From Eutypella sp. D-1 (Eukaryota; Ascomycota; Sordariomycetes; Xylariales; Diatrypaceae), in the NCBI GenBank assembly GCA_023313575.1, contig JAJTTP010000022.1, positions 620,001 to 684,000 on the forward strand: 64,000 nt of DNA. The letters are read 5' to 3'. The notes beneath the pieces were generated by a model. The model ran no database searches and had not been told where the DNA came from. It worked only from the letters and a program-made list of their open reading frames with translations. Each line of letters opens with the position of its first letter. The stretch's first letter is position 1. This document shows, one piece after another, positions 33,875-46,112 of the stretch. The translations under genes and the position numbers were made by a program.

Positions 33875-34531
33875 TTATCCACTCTTAGTGCTGATATGGA
33901 CCACCTCCATACCCTTCAAGCTGTCAAGGCCTCTAAGACGTGGAATGTTCTTGAAGTGGTCGGTCTCCCGGTATCGTAAGTGGTCTTCGACGCTCTCCCA
34001 TCCGATGACGAAAACGAACGCACGACTCTTCTCGCCCTTGAAGTCGACCTCCTCCACAGCCCAACCGGCAGCGATCTCGCCAGTATGGCCCGCAGCATTT
34101 CCTGAAACCTCGCTTAGGAAGCCCTGCGCATTCTTTGCGACCGACGCCATCTGGTCCGCCGTGAAGGCCTCACCAGCCGGGAAATAGGCGTGGCCCAGTT
34201 CAGCGACGGCGGACTTGCCGCCAGCGTTGTGGAGGACTTCCGGGTGCACCGGAGAGAAGGCGACGTGGTACAGCTCGTAGGGTTTACTCAAAGTATCTGT
34301 AAGCTTCTTGACGGCGGGCTCGAAGATATCTGTCTTTGTGAAGGCCTCGTGCGCCGCAATCGAGTCCCAGTCGACGATCAGGTAGATGAGCGATTTGTCC
34401 TTCTCGAGCACTGCCGAGGTATATACACCCTGGACTCCGGGCTGCCTCAATACAATCTTCGTGTACTCAGACAGGTAACCCTCTGTGTCTGCCGTAGGGT
34501 AGAGGCGACACAACTCGGTTACGGGCGCCAT
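33875..34531 (-). CDS. Dimeric alpha-beta barrel (ABM-like) protein
   Basis: Intronless, 218 aa, ATG at 34531. Two tandem ferredoxin-like halves are suggested by repeated VY...LIYLIVDWDSIAAHEAF (first half) and AFVFVIGWESVEDHLRYRETDHF (second half), the signature of antibiotic-biosynthesis-monooxygenase/EthD-like barrels. The duplicated halves could form an intramolecular pseudo-dimer. Members include cofactor-free monooxygenases and stress proteins; no catalytic residue can be assigned here. No signal peptide, so it is probably cytosolic. Confidence 0.72.
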   Translation of the reverse strand: MAPVTELCRLYPTADTEGYLSEYTKIVLRQPGVQGVYTSAVLEKDKSLIYLIVDWDSIAAHEAFTKTDIFEPAVKKLTDTLSKPYELYHVAFSPVHPEVLHNAGGKSAVAELGHAYFPAGEAFTADQMASVAKNAQGFLSEVSGNAAGHTGEIAAGWAVEEVDFKGEKSRAFVFVIGWESVEDHLRYRETDHFKNIPRLRGLDSLKGMEVVHISTKSG

Positions 34532-35759
34532 GGCTTTAAAAGGGGCGAGGTAAAGTAATGGTGGGGGTTATGTTTATGTTTACGAAATACGGGAGGCCTT
34601 GGTATATTATGAGGGTCCGAAATGATAACGTAAAAGCAGGGAGCTCGTTGTTCAATCCTCAGTGGCTAGTAAGTTAGGAGTGAAAGGAAGAGACAGCTCG
34701 GGCTTCTGATATAAGGGTGCGGCATCTATGTGGGGTGGAAGACCCCATTACTAATCAACTAAAAGGCGGTCCATTAGTAGCATTAACTCCGGTGTACTTC
34801 GTATGTAAAGCCCATTCTATAAAGACCTGACAGAATTATTGATAGAGCCTGTGACTCTATGACTACTTGGTAATACTCATATTCCCCCATGACTATGTGT
34901 AGATGATTGCTCTATATGCGCTTATAATAGGACGACTAGGTGACTTACGTGATATATCCGATGTTGGAATACCGCAGGTACAACTTCAAAGAAGCAGCTA
35001 GTGGACATGACAGTGTCGAACGGAGAAATTGTGTTATGTGATTGGTGAGATGTTGGCTTGGCTGTACCGGCCGGGTAGTCTAATCTAATCCCTCAAGGTA
35101 CCGGCCGGAGTGTCCCGCCCCCATCCCGAACTTCCCCGCTTACCCGCCCCCATGCAGTCCCGACATACACAAAAAGGCTATGCGTCCGAGCGGTCTAGCC
35201 CAGGATAGCACTTCATGAAAGATCCGGAGATAATAGTAACTTCCTCCGGCCGATGCGAGGTCTTTTTTTCATGTCGCTAGTTAACCGTGACCGCGAATAA
35301 TATCCAGTAAGACAGCGCGCCAGAGGCATGCGTGCAAATTCGGATACGTCTTACGGGTATCTGTCTGACAGTGCCCCCGGGAGTTTACGGAAAACGAGAC
35401 CGAAGCACTGTAACGGCCTGATGCTCACATGTTTGCTGACCCTCTTGTGGTATATCTGATCAAGAGTGACTCACTTGCTACGGTTCTATTCATACCACGA
35501 TGCCTATGGTATGGCCCACTGCCAATCGGCGTGTCAATCCTTGTGCCAGATGCCTGTGACCTGCGTAGTCAGGAAGGGAACAGGACCCCATGGACCCCTC
35601 AGCAGAGCCAGGGCTGTTTAATTTTCGAATACAAGTTGTCAGAGCCCGGGTCCTTCGGGTCTACCGCTGTTATCCATCTACTCTATAAGCGACCGAGGGC
35701 CTTAATAGAGTTCGAGAGGGTAGAGATGTGCACGTGAGGCTCCACGATAGATAGAATAT
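34532..35759. other. Intergenic
   Basis: No supported gene. An open frame at 35429-35737 lacks any recognisable domain and any splice partner. Confidence 0.4.
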
Positions 35760-36050
35760 CGCAGGATAACCTTCTTACCATACAAGTCGCATATGACTTA
35801 GGCAATGGCAATTATCACTTTACGGGAATATTGGATATGGTGCAGGCTGCTGGTTACGTAGCTGTTACCCCAGATCTATATGCAAGCTCATGCTTTCCCC
35901 GCATCTCCAAGAGCCCTATGACCACATACCCAATGCTTAGCTCGGGGTCTCCCCGCGGTGGATGGCCTATGAAGAGATTGAGGGTTGCTATTACCTACCT
36001 AGTAGGTACCATGTCTATGGCTCCTAGATTCTCAAGCCAATTGTCCACCT
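35760..36050 (+). pseudogene. Possible decayed alpha/beta-hydrolase fragment
   Basis: The frame around 35822-36050 reads ILDMVQAAGYVAVTPDLY and then LRVAITYLVG, which resembles the central part of dienelactone-hydrolase-type proteins (helix before the conserved aGY.v..PDl strand). There is no start, no nucleophile elbow, and the frame ends at 36050. It may be a relic, or a chance resemblance. Confidence 0.25.
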
Positions 36051-36168
36051 AAATACATCCATCTCAAGCACTTAATCTCAAAACACGCTTCCGCAGCAAC
36101 ATTCGACAGAAGCCCAAGTAGACTAGGCAGGCAGCCAGGCAGGCAAGGTCCCTCCTACCAAAAGAAAA

Positions 36169-37074
36169 ATGGCGCCAGGCTCACGCCTAGAAGGCAAAGT
36201 AGCCATCGTGACAGGCGGCGCAGCCGGATTCGGGAAAGGCATCGCGACGAAGTTCGTCTCCGAGGGCGCGCGTGTGCTCATCGCGGACCTATCGCCTGAG
36301 GCGGGCGAGAAAACCGCCGCGGAGCTGGCCGGGTGCACGTTCGCGCGCGCAGACGTCACGAGGCGCGAAGACTGGACGGCTTTACTCGCGACTGCGCTCA
36401 AGGAGTACGGAAGCCTTGATATTGTTGTGAATAATGCCGGTGCTTCGTATGCTAATAAGGCCTCGGAGGATGTGACGGATGCGGATTTCGAGCTTGTTGT
36501 CGGTGTTAATGTTAAGTCGGTTTACCTCTCGACTAGCGTCCTGCTGCCTTACTTCCTTGAGAATAAGAGGCCCGGCTGCTTCATACAGATCGCTTCGACG
36601 GCTGGTGTTAGGCCCCGCCCTAGATTGACGTGGTATAATGCCTCGAAAGCTGCGATTATTAGTGCTACGAAGGTGTGAATACCATTTCAAGTTTCGAGGT
36701 CGTACCTGATTGGAACTATGAAGTATCTCGGTTTACTGATATCAGCCCGCCACACCCCCATACAGACGCTGGCCGTCGAGTACGCACCGCGGCAAATCCG
36801 CTTCAACGCAGTCAATCCGGTCATCGGCAGCACGGGAATGTACGCCTCCCCCCCCTCTCTCTCGCTTATCCTGCTAATGCGTGCGCCCAGGACCCATTTA
36901 TTCATCGGCCAGCCCGATACCCCGGAGAACAGGAAGGCTTTCGAGTCCGTCATCCCCATGGGCCGCGGCTCGACACCCGCCGATGTCGCGAACGCCTGTT
37001 GTTACCTCGCGAGCGATGAGGCTAGCTTTATTACGGGTGTGGACCTTGATGTGGATGGTGGGCGGTGCGTGTAA
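36169..37074 (+). CDS. Short-chain dehydrogenase/reductase (FabG-like)
   Basis: Three exons: 36169-36672, 36766-36839 and 36891-37074; 253 aa. Intron 1 (93 nt, GTGTGA...CAG) and intron 2 (51 nt, GTACGC...CAG, branch-like GCTAAT) restore a perfect SDR frame. Motifs are TGGAAGFG (cofactor), NNAGASY, the catalytic Ser in IASTAG, YNASK, and the C-terminal FITGVDLDVDGG typical of FabG-type oxidoreductases. The length matches the family. The substrate is unknown; related fungal proteins reduce ketones or oxidise alcohols with NAD(P). The flanking DNA gives no pathway context. Confidence 0.9.
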
Positions 37075-37478
37075 GAGAGGGGGGGAGGGGACTGAGATGG
37101 CATGGATCGGGATAATAAGCACTCGAGGTAAGGCCTTGTTGGAGTGTTATGGCTGATAGTGAGGCGGTACGCTTGATGAGGATGCAGAGGCTGAGCTACT
37201 TGACGATTATGCAACATGGTAAATACGATATCGCACCTGGCGACCTTTAAAAATAATGCGTACTTCGCGGGAAGCATGGAATTATTCGGCCATTTCGCCC
37301 TAGATAAATAAAGACCGAACTGGGACTACGCGGTTCTGGACCGAAGGTGAATGAGTGCGGCCCGTCCTATCTTGCCGGGAAAAGGGGCGTCTGCCCTAGA
37401 ATGTCAAAAAGAAAATTTAAAGAAAGAAACAAAAACAGACAGGGGCTCGAAAAAAAAGATTGGCGAAAAATAAATCGC
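37075..37478. other. Intergenic
   Basis: About 400 bases between the SDR 3' end and the tRNA-Thr gene. No gene is visible. Confidence 0.4.
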
Positions 37479-37566
37479 TGCCCATTACTGGAGTCGAACC
37501 AGTCGCCTCCTCATATCGGAGATGTTGTTCTACTAGTGAGGCGCTCTACCGCTGAGCCAAACGGGC
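37479..37566 (-). tRNA. tRNA-Thr(AGU) with 16 nt intron
   Basis: The minus strand folds as a complete cloverleaf: acceptor GCCCGTT/AATGGGC (one G-U pair), D-arm GCTC-AGCGGTA-GAGC, anticodon stem CCTCA/TGAGG, T-arm ACTGG-TTCGACT-CCAGT, and discriminator A. The loop CT-AGT-A gives anticodon AGU (37532-37534), decoding ACU/ACC after inosine modification. An intron of about 16 nt (37515-37530) follows position 37, the canonical site; its 3' edge is uncertain by one base. Confidence 0.88.
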
Positions 37567-38541
37567 TACTCCGAGCTGATTGGATTATGGTTTATTGCGC
37601 TATATGTAGCAGTCCATTTCTTTTCGGCCGCCGGAAGGTGGGGATGGGGGGCAGATAGGGGCTAATTTTGCTGAAGCGCCGCCTTTCTACATACGTATGG
37701 AGGATGCAACTTACCTACACCCGCCCTTTCGCCTAACAAGGGTGCGAACGAGGGTTAAAAGATTTCTCGCTGGAAAATTTGTAGAAATGTATCATCATCA
37801 CATTGTTAATGAGCCATAAATTTAGTTACTTAGTCTTAGTTCGGAGTAATATACCACCCGAGCGATGGCACCTAGGGAAGATAAAGCCAGCGTCCTTACG
37901 AGTTGGCTGAGAGTGGCTGGATATAAATAGTGAATAAGTGCACAACCTGCATAAATACACACATACCCCCTCTCCCTCTCCCTTAGCTCCCGTGCGGTAA
38001 ACTTCACTTGCCTCGTGTACATCCATCGACATGCACGCGCGGGTTTTCTACGCATTTGTCTCTTTTACTGTACTCTCGACAGAATCTACCTCGCCCGTCA
38101 TCTCTTTGTCGTTACAGGGAATAAGAACAGCGAGGGCAGGCTTCAGACATGTCATGTCACGTCACGTCAAGACAAGGTTCGGTCGCGAGAGAGGGGGCGT
38201 CTGAGTTCCGAGATTTCTGACTGGGCTCCTTCATACCATGTCATATCTTCTTCTTCGCGCCGCGATGCGTACATGGGAGGGTGCTGCTGCTGGTGCTGGT
38301 GCTGGTGCTGGTTGCTACGCTAGATAGATAGGTAGGTAGGTATGAGGTATGTATGTAGCGCGGCGGCGTAGTTAATGGTTCAAAATGTGAGAAATGCTCT
38401 ATTGTACAAAAGTAGAGTTTTTATCCCCCCTCCCCCTCCCCCAAACCCCTAAACCCCTCCTCGTTTTATTTCCCTGGGATCCGGCCGCCAGCTAGCCAGC
38501 CAGCCAGACTGTTCGGTTTGTCATCGTTGTCATCTCTATTT
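37567..38541. other. Intergenic with GGTGCT microsatellite
   Basis: About 1 kb between the tRNA-Thr and ACP 3' end. A GGTGCT-type repeat lies at about 38281-38315, followed by TAGG repeats. No gene is supported. Confidence 0.4.
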
Positions 38542-39652
38542 CTAGTTGGCGTCCGGCTGGCTTAGGATATACTCGACAGCCTTGTCAACTGTTTTCGGGG
38601 GTTAGCAAATCTAATCTGTGTCTGGATAGATATCGTTTCACAAGGATAAAGGGATGACTAGGTAGGGTAGGTACGTAGAGGAAAGATGCACATACCACTG
38701 TGAATACCGTCCGCGTCCTTGTCGGGGATCTCAATGCTGAACTCCTGTGGCGCATGACACGTTAGCATACAGGCACATATCCTCGGCCGTGCTATCATCT
38801 TCATTTCTGCTTGTTCGTACCTCTTCTATCGCCATGACGACCTCCACGGTGTCCAAGCTGTCGAGGCCGAGGTCGTTGGTGAAGTGTGCGGCGCTCGTGA
38901 CCTAGTAAGTTGTTACGTCAGTATATTTGTGTGGCCCGGGGCGCTGGCAAGATGCCGCTGATAGCAGCGCATTGGTTGCCGTACCTTGCTCGGGTCCGTG
39001 ACCTGTACGAAAGACAAGTTAGCAGATATATCCAGTGCGGCGGTGCAGAAATATGGTCTAGTCCAGATGGGAATATTCCAGATGAAGACGCTGTCCTCGA
39101 GAGGATATTGTGCTCGTGCGATACATTGCCATGGCCTCCCAAAGTCAAAGATGCGAAGACATCAGGGACATGCGAGGCAGCAGCTCATCATGAAGCGACC
39201 GCAGGAACAGCCCTTATTCTTCTGCTCGGCGTATACACCCATTGCCCTCCCCGGGCTCCCCCACATATGATGTAGCGCATCACATCGCATCACATCGCAT
39301 CGCACAACAGCGAAGCGAAGCGAACCGCACACCACCACCACCACCAACAACAATAACCAAGACAACCAAGAGCGAACTAGGCAAGCAGGGAGGCACCGAC
39401 CTTATCAAAATTCTGCAAGATCCCAACGATCCGCTGCTCGACCTCCTGCTTATCTAGGCCGGAGCCAGCCGAGTACATGCGCACGGTCTGGAGGGCGGCG
39501 GAGGCGGGCCATCGCGGGACAGCGGCCCCGGCCGCCCTGGCGATCATGGCTGGACGGAATGCACCGGCGGAGGCGGAGACGGGCCGGGCGGCACCGGCGG
39601 CGAGGCGGGTGCTGGCCGATGCGGCGGTGCGGATTATTGCTGTGCGGAGCAT
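38542..39652 (-). CDS. Mitochondrial acyl carrier protein / complex I ACP subunit
   Basis: Five exons: 39652-39401, 39002-38985, 38901-38821, 38744-38696 and 38588-38542; 148 aa. The N-terminus is Arg/Ala/Ser-rich without acidic residues for ~60 residues, an evident matrix presequence. The mature part reads VGILQNFDK, then FTNDLGLDSLDTVEVVMA with the phosphopantetheine Ser in DSL, then EEEFSIEIPDKDADGIHSV. The protein carries fatty-acyl intermediates for mitochondrial type II fatty-acid (lipoate precursor) synthesis and is a structural subunit of NADH:ubiquinone oxidoreductase, where it binds LYR proteins. Exon 2 is only 18 nt (VTDPSK). The first intron is long for this genome (398 nt) with donor GTCGGT. 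Two other complex I genes lie within 17 kb. Confidence 0.92.
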
Positions 39653-40882
39653 TTTTGTTGTTGTTGTTGTTGTGTTTTTTTTGGGTGTTTCTTTTTATTA
39701 TCGGGGGAGGTTTTTTTCTTTCTCCTCGGTCTCGGTCCTCGTGCGGGCGGGTGAGTGGTGGAGGTACAAGATTTTACGGTTTATGCGATTAGGAAAGCAA
39801 AAATGCCTCTGCAATTGGGAAGATCGTGGGTGGTGGACGTCGAGGAGGTTTTGCGTTGGATCTACCGGGGGGTGGAGTTGGGAAAATAGGTGGTGATAAC
39901 TAATGGGTAACGGTGGTAGTGGATGTGGTGGTGGTGGTTTATAGTGATAGCGTACCTAATCTAATAAACTTGAAAAAAGTCGATGATAAATTTCTCGTCC
40001 CGCCATTGGAAATCTCGTCACCCGTAGAGCTGTCAGCAGCTGTCCGGTTAGGTACCCACTGGTTAGGTACACCTACGGCGCAGGTACTGGGTACTAGGTA
40101 CATCCACCACAGAAGCTCCCCCGCAGAGGGTGATCCGAGCTCCCGAGCTAATACCTAAGAGCCCGCTTCGATGTTTCGGTCGGTGCATCGGCGAAATCGG
40201 TAGTTACCTAGACTGCAGGTGGTGGGTGGAAGAAAACAAATGCGTGGCATCTGATAGGCCGGATTGCTGGGAGGGTTGGCAGGTGGCAGCTGAGTGTATT
40301 ATTTTTATTTGGCACCTGCCAGACCTCCTTTCCAGCTTTCTTAACGGCTATGTTTATCAAGGCAACTGGACAGACAGCTTACTCGAAGCTGGCCTAGTAT
40401 GATGTTGCAATATAGAGCTTTGTATGCTTGGTTGTTCACTATTCAGGCAAGTACATTATGGAGGCAATAATTCTCGCAAGTCTGTCGTACGGATCATTTA
40501 CTACGAGACCTATGAGACAGTGAGAGGTGGACATTCTCGTCCGGGATTTTCCGGCGTCAGCTGGACTCCCTGGGCATACACTGGCAGGAGCGTAGCATCA
40601 TGCTCACGGATCTGGTTCCACGGGGCAGTGTGTATCATACAAGTATCATGATGATGACCATGGGCAGGCTTTTTGTATTGTATTGTACAATATCACATAT
40701 GAAATGTGGTCTTTTTCTTCTCTCTTTTTTTTATATATAACTTCAAAAAGGTTGTGACATATTTACAGCGCTCGTAATGCCCCTTCCCCCTCCCCCCCTT
40801 TCCCTTTTCCTTTCTCTTCCCCTCCCCTTCCTCAGGGTTCGCGCATAGGCTGGGCTAGGCTAGAATCTCTTGTTATCTCTTG
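39653..40882. other. Intergenic
   Basis: About 1.2 kb between the ACP start and the NDUFS8 3' end, with GT-rich and pyrimidine-rich tracts but no coding signal. Confidence 0.4.
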
Positions 40883-41790
<908 letters not shown>

Positions 41791-42546
41791 TGTCGTCGCC
41801 GTTGCTGTCGCTGACCTTGTCGCTGACATTGTCGAGGTCGCGAGCCCGTGCATTCTCGTGAGTTGGGTTTGGTTTCCCGCAGGTCGGGATTGTGGTTTTA
41901 ATCTTGTCGGTCGATGGATGGTGGCTGTTAGGTGGATGAGAGAGGGCGTTTCCAAAGTTATTGTTATTATTATTATTGTTATAAGGTGGGAGAGGTGGAA
42001 GTGGAAGGCGAAGTACTACTCGGTGGTGGTTATGGTGGGTACCTAAAGTATTGGAGTATCTACCTAACCTCAACTTCGTAAGGAACGCACCTTCTCATTT
42101 GCGATGTTTGAGGTCATTGATTCCGAAAATCTACAATTTGGGATACAACGTAGTGGGTCCCGTCTTCGAGTTTCAATCCAATCAGACAAGTCAATTTGTA
42201 ATTGACAACCGGTTGCTAGATCACGTGGGTCAAGCCACAATTATTTCATTAGAAAGTCGGAGGGGTGCTTAAGGTGGTAGCATCAGCCACATCCGCCACT
42301 TAATACGGACAGTCGGGATTTCCAACTCGGGCGACTGCTCGGGTCGCTGGAGCTGAGCCGAGAAATGCTTGCTGCACTATGACAAAATAAGCTCGCCAAT
42401 CTTAACCTTATCGCACAGCTGAAAAACCAGAGCTTCCACATTACTTGATTACATAATTCCACTTATGTACCAATTGATGCATTCAATACGGCAACCCGAA
42501 AGGGAAAAAAAAGAGCACCCAAAAAAAGCAAAGATAAAAAAAAATT
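41791..42546. other. Intergenic
   Basis: About 750 bases between the NDUFS8 start and tRNA-Ser. An antisense-looking ATT/AAT microsatellite lies near 41957-41985. No gene is visible. Confidence 0.4.
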
Positions 42547-42658
42547 CGACGCAGGCCTGATTCGAACAGACGCTCCCGAAGGAACAAGATAACCCTAGAC
42601 GGCTGGTTCAAATCCAATCCTTCTAGTCTTGCGCATTAGACCACTCTGCCACTGCGCC
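42547..42658 (-). tRNA. tRNA-Ser(AGA) with 30 nt intron
   Basis: Class II tRNA on the minus strand: acceptor GGCGCAG/CTGCGTC (one G-U pair), discriminator G, a short D-stem GCA/TGC, anticodon stem CAAGA/TCTTG, a long variable arm (TTCCTTCGGGAGC), and T-arm GTCTG-TTCGAAT-CAGGC. Loop CT-AGA-A gives anticodon AGA (42622-42624), reading UCU/UCC. The long variable arm and G73 fit serine and exclude leucine. The intron is 42591-42620, starting directly after A37. Confidence 0.87.
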
Positions 42659-43236
42659 ACTAACAAACAAATCCCGGAGATGAGAGAGAAAGCTGCGAAA
42701 GCTGTTCAAACGAGTGAATTGTAATTGGCCGCTTGCTTGTCGGCCGATATATCTCTACTACACTATGTACTAGCTTAAGGTAAGGGAAGCCAGCCATGCA
42801 TCGTCTACTTATATCTTGTGTAGCCCCGGTGGAGCCGGCACACCGATATATCCACCGACACACAACATACCAAACTAGCACTACGGAGTCGGGTACGGGG
42901 TATTGATCTTCTGATCTTCGGATCTTGCCTATCACGTCGTATGTAAAGACTGATGATGACGGCGGACGGTAGGTAACCTGTGCTTGCCAGAGGTGAAAGT
43001 TAAGATATCCCCAGACCTACAGTCGTGCATATTCACGTCCATCGTGGCAAGTTATATCAGCCAGGCAGCTCCCATTCTTTTGTTGTTGTTTTTTCCCTAG
43101 AAATACAGAGGCTATATCCATATATATGTAAGTACCTACGTGCACCCATCCCTCCAACCGACCGTAACTCCATAGTCCATGAATTCCCGACCCGAATCCT
43201 TCTCCATCCAAATTTTTGTAATTTGCCCGTTTATTT
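42659..43236. other. Intergenic
   Basis: About 580 bases between tRNA-Ser and the globin-sensor 3' end; nothing supported. Confidence 0.4.
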
Positions 43237-44243
43237 TCATTCGTGTTCTACCTCGGCGCCATTCGCAGGAGCCTTTGCCTGGTCATCCACCACTTTCAGA
43301 CCCTCCATGCCCTTCGTCATCCCGCTGAACGGACAGACGCCAGCCGGGGCCGCCGCCCGTGGTAACTTCGACGTCGGATGCGACTCAGGCGTCTTAGGCT
43401 CCGCGGACTCCCCATCCTCCTCGAGGTCATCATCATCAATGACCTTCTTGCCATGCAGGTAGCCCTCCTCCTCAACAGTAATCTCGGCGTCCGAGTCCTC
43501 GAACTCCTTCCCGTCCTTGACGTGCCACTTCGCCATCAAATCGTTCTGGATCCAGATCACCTTCCCAATCGCCTTCACCAGCGCGATCTTCCGCGGCATC
43601 GGCAGCCGCGGATGTGATAGGATCGCCTCCGTCATGATGTCCTGGATGAACGACAGGCACGCGCCCAGATGAATATACTCGACGTGCAAAGGGTGGGCCC
43701 GTCCGAGCCCTACATGCATCATCCCCACTTTATCCAGGTATTCCCAGAAATCCATCCGGCTTGGATCCGAACATAGCTTGTTGAGGTAACCCCGAAGAAA
43801 CACCTTCCGGTGCTGGATCTGCGGACTGTCCTCCGTCGGGATCTCGTCCATCGGCCCCTCGAAACTCGTCGAGCGCGTCGTGAATGCCCGCGCTGTGATA
43901 TCGTATTGTAGTAGCTTCTTGTACACGATGTTCACTACCGCCGGGATCAGCGCCTTGACGTATTTCGACCCCGTGATCAGTGCGTTGATGTCATCTGCGT
44001 TTCTGTTAGTGAGGGGGTTCCTAGGATTACCCGGCGTTCTTGAGGGTTTTTTTTCAGGGCTGGGCCCCTTTGGGTGATGTGAAAAGGAGGGGGGGAGGGA
44101 GGAGGGTGGATGCTATGTTACTCACTTGTGCTGAAGTCAAGGAAGCTGTGTAGGTATCGTATCCGGGCTTCGAGGTCTGTGTACAGCTCCTCTCGACCAA
44201 TATGCATCATCGGCAGGTACCCCATCTCGTAGTTCCCACCCAT
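43237..44243 (-). CDS. Fungal globin-sensor (protoglobin-like) protein
   Basis: Two exons, 44243-44126 and 43994-43237, joined over a 131 nt GTGAGT...CAG intron; 291 aa. The first ~210 residues form a globin-sensor domain: LYTDLEARIRYLHSFLDFS, ALITGSKYVKALIPAVVNIVYKKLLQYDIT, MDFWEYLDKVGMMHVGLGRAHPLHVEYIHLGACLSFIQDIM. The His in GMMHVG is the best candidate for the proximal heme ligand. The C-terminal ~80 residues are acidic and low-complexity (DSDAEITVEEE, DDDDLEEDGE) and end with CPFSGMTKGMEG, whose Cys-Pro could be a heme-regulatory motif. A role in O2, NO or redox sensing is a family-based inference. A stop precedes the frame 5' of 44243, so this ATG is the first available unless another exon exists upstream. 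Confidence 0.82.
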
Positions 44244-46112
44244 CTCGTACGTAATTCCGTAGACGCGGCCGTTTGCTTGGTAGGTTGGTAATGTCTTTTT
44301 TTCTTCGTCCTTCCGGGATCCTCAACGTCGATAGTTTAGATATATGAAGTAAACGATATGTTATGTTCGTGTATGCGTGTGTGTATGTAAATGCAGAACG
44401 GGACAGAAAGAAAGTAGTGGTGATTTCGATGGTTAAGATCATGCGAGGTCAGACTACGATTTTATAATAAGGACGACCTGGTTCGACGATCAACAACAGC
44501 AGCAGCTCTTTATTACTACTAGCTCGAGGGCTGGAGCCGACGACGTCGAGCAAAGCCAGGGCCCGGGATTCCCCATGTTCTCTAATTGGTCCTAACTAAG
44601 TACGCATGACTTTCCGAAGGGTTTCGAACATTGGGTAGCAAGGTGTGAGTGAGTGAATCCCCCCAATATTCCCGACCCGTCGTGACGTTCTCTCTCGTGC
44701 GAAACATTTTCTTTCGGTCTGGCGGGGGGCGCGGGTGAGCTGATGTCGGATCATATCACCGAGCCATCGTGCGATGGCCTGATGTATGACGGACCCTGCC
44801 CTAACAAAAACCCCCTAAAGCTAACTACAGCAGGGAACTTATAGCGACCTCGAGACCCTAAATTTTTGGCTGCGCTGGGGGGTAGGGGGGTGGTCTAACC
44901 TGCTGCGGAACAGCGCCTCGGCCGGCGGAGCCCGATCTATTACGGGGCCATGCCATGCCACGGCCCCGCGATATTACTTACATACGTGCATACAGGTATG
45001 TATGTATGTATGTGCTTAGGCAAGAGATACCTACTGTACATGCACCTCCCACCAGCCCACCGCATCGCATGCTTTAACGGATTAGATGAAAATTGCGTAT
45101 GTACACTGCATATCCGGATCCAGGGATATATGTATATGCATTGGCGTGATTGAGAAAAGGGTTTCGAAGCAGTGAGGCAATTAATGACGAGAAATAAGAA
45201 AAATGACTTCCTTTGATATTGGTGGTCGCCTGTCACCTATGTTATAGAGCTAGGTATCCGGCTGCTCCCGAAGTTGGATAAGGTTCCTTTTGAGGGGTAC
45301 CTTAGTATCAAGTATGTACAGTGTATTTCTCTCAGGGATGGCAGGGGTGAATCGGACCAATGGTAGCGTCTGTATTAGAACCCCCTTTTCCTAGCCCTAG
45401 GTATCCGAGATGCGATACGATACGATACGAAGACTTCGCGCGCATCCGTTACATCCTGACTAGTATATACGATAACTACTTGACTTGTAACGAGGAATTT
45501 GTGATAGGGATTATCGGAAGAGAGAGAAGAAGAAGAAGAAAGAGAGCTGTAGGCACATGAATGGCTAAGAATAGATGCACTCAACCTTTTTCCACTCTTA
45601 ACGTCAGCCAAGACCCGAAGACCCTGATGAGGTATTCCCAGAAGCGCCTGCGAGATGTTCGGAAAATATCGCTGGTGATATGTGCCCATCATAGGTCATG
45701 ACTAATAATAAGACTTCCTGCCGGAAGTGACCCGTAGTAGCAGGAACTTCCCTGTCAATTCTTTGTAGACTACCGCAGCCCCAGGATGACACATATGTCC
45801 GCATGCTTATACCAGATATCCCAAGGGTCGTAGCATATGTCGGACTAATTAGCTGACTAGCAGTGTTTCGAGAATAGAGCCCTGATTAACCAATGCTTAT
45901 AAGTTTGAAATTTACAAGGTAAATATGTTTCGTGTACGACCTGCCAATTTGGGATACCGTATGAGTTCCGTGGATGTTGGACATTGGTTACAGTTGTCGT
46001 CTACGGAGTCAACACAGCAAGGTCCGAACAGCAATGTACGCAACATGCTTCTATTTGAGATCTCTCTCCCCGGTGCTTCCTGCAATATCACCCAGCTGCT
46101 CAAAGCCATTAC
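44244..46112. other. Long gene-free interval
   Basis: About 1.9 kb. It has scattered GATAC and GTAT microsatellites (about 44995-45012 and 45411-45430) and no domain-bearing open frame, splice-linked exon or RNA gene that I can support. Confidence 0.4.

Noticed and set aside
35175..35275. tRNA-like D-arm sequence (CCGAGCGGTCTAGCCC)
   Set aside because: No T-arm with GGTTCGANNCC and no matching acceptor stem could be found downstream.
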